Shown one piece after another: positions 63,819-64,000 of a stretch of DNA of 64,000 nucleotides. How positions within the stretch are numbered: the first letter of the stretch is position 1; every line of letters begins with the position of its first letter. The stretch comes from Craspedostauros australis (Eukaryota > Bacillariophyta > Bacillariophyceae > Mastogloiales > Achnanthaceae): assembly GCA_026770025.1 (NCBI GenBank), contig JAMXDE010000023.1:62001-126000 (forward strand). The letters are read 5' to 3'. The position numbers and the translations under genes are program-made. Under the pieces are notes generated by a model. That model was given only the letters and a program-made list of their open reading frames with translations, ran no database searches and had not been told where the DNA came from.

Positions 63819-64000
63819 CAGAACGGTGCTGTATAGTGTGGTGCAGTGGAGTGGAGCTGAGCAGTGCTTTCGACCGTTCCGAATAGGGGTGCTCTTGGGA
63901 GTTTCAATCGAGTTGGCCTTGTGGCTCCTCCACGTAGAACAGAGAAAATCGTTCAGTCCGCGCTTGTGATGATGGCTTTCCACGATGAGTGCTACCCGTA
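63819..64000. other. upstream flank of the GTPase gene at the window edge
   Basis: Probable promoter or leader. The frame remains open to 63983 but I see no family similarity. Confidence 0.5.

Overview
The window looks like a nuclear genome segment of a photosynthetic stramenopile, most likely a diatom. Genes carry spliceosomal introns (13 placed here, 139-462 nt, donors GTRNGT or close to it, acceptors mostly CAG). Several products start with an ER signal peptide followed by a plastid transit segment with Phe at the expected cleavage point, the targeting signal of diatom plastids. A red-lineage light-harvesting protein and a nuclear photosystem II subunit M are encoded. Genus-level assignment (a Thalassiosira-like centric diatom) is only a guess.

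Layout. 1-16 kb: an ankyrin/FYVE-like myosin (+), a two-exon PGAM5-type phosphatase (-), a PNPOx-like flavoprotein (+), a JMJD6-type JmjC oxygenase (-), a Golgi-type glycosyltransferase (+) and a plastid TenI/ThiE-like protein (-). 16-24 kb: a large unidentified beta-rich protein (-), a small membrane protein (+), an acidic low-complexity hypothetical (-) and a plastid PhyH-type oxygenase (+). 24-31 kb: a two-exon GBF1/GNOM-type Arf exchange factor (-). 32-41 kb: cohesin SMC1 in three exons (+), a class II eIF4E (-) and the nucleolar protein MPP10 (+). 41-48 kb: homocysteine S-methyltransferase (-), a membrane-anchored FIH-like JmjC protein (-), two-exon DGAT2 (+) and an FMN reductase (+). 48-55 kb: a seven-exon prolyl 4-hydroxylase with a 9-nt micro-exon and a VHL-like C-terminus (-), a plastid DUF1995 protein (+) and a CMTR1-type cap methyltransferase (+). 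55-64 kb: a bestrophin-like channel (-), Lhcr (+), PsbM (+) and a plastid YqeH/NOA1-type circularly permuted GTPase (-).

Most genes are housekeeping and unrelated. Themes that recur are four separate Fe(II)/2-oxoglutarate oxygenases (JMJD6-like, PhyH, FIH-like, P4H), a plastid set (Lhcr, PsbM, YqeH/NOA1-like, DUF1995, TenI/ThiE-like, PhyH), and RNA/ribosome functions (MPP10, eIF4E, cap methyltransferase). The most striking object is the prolyl 4-hydroxylase: splicing recovers a 9-nt exon that restores the family motif, and the C-terminal extension resembles the hydroxyproline-reading beta domain of VHL, so one polypeptide may both write and read hydroxyproline.
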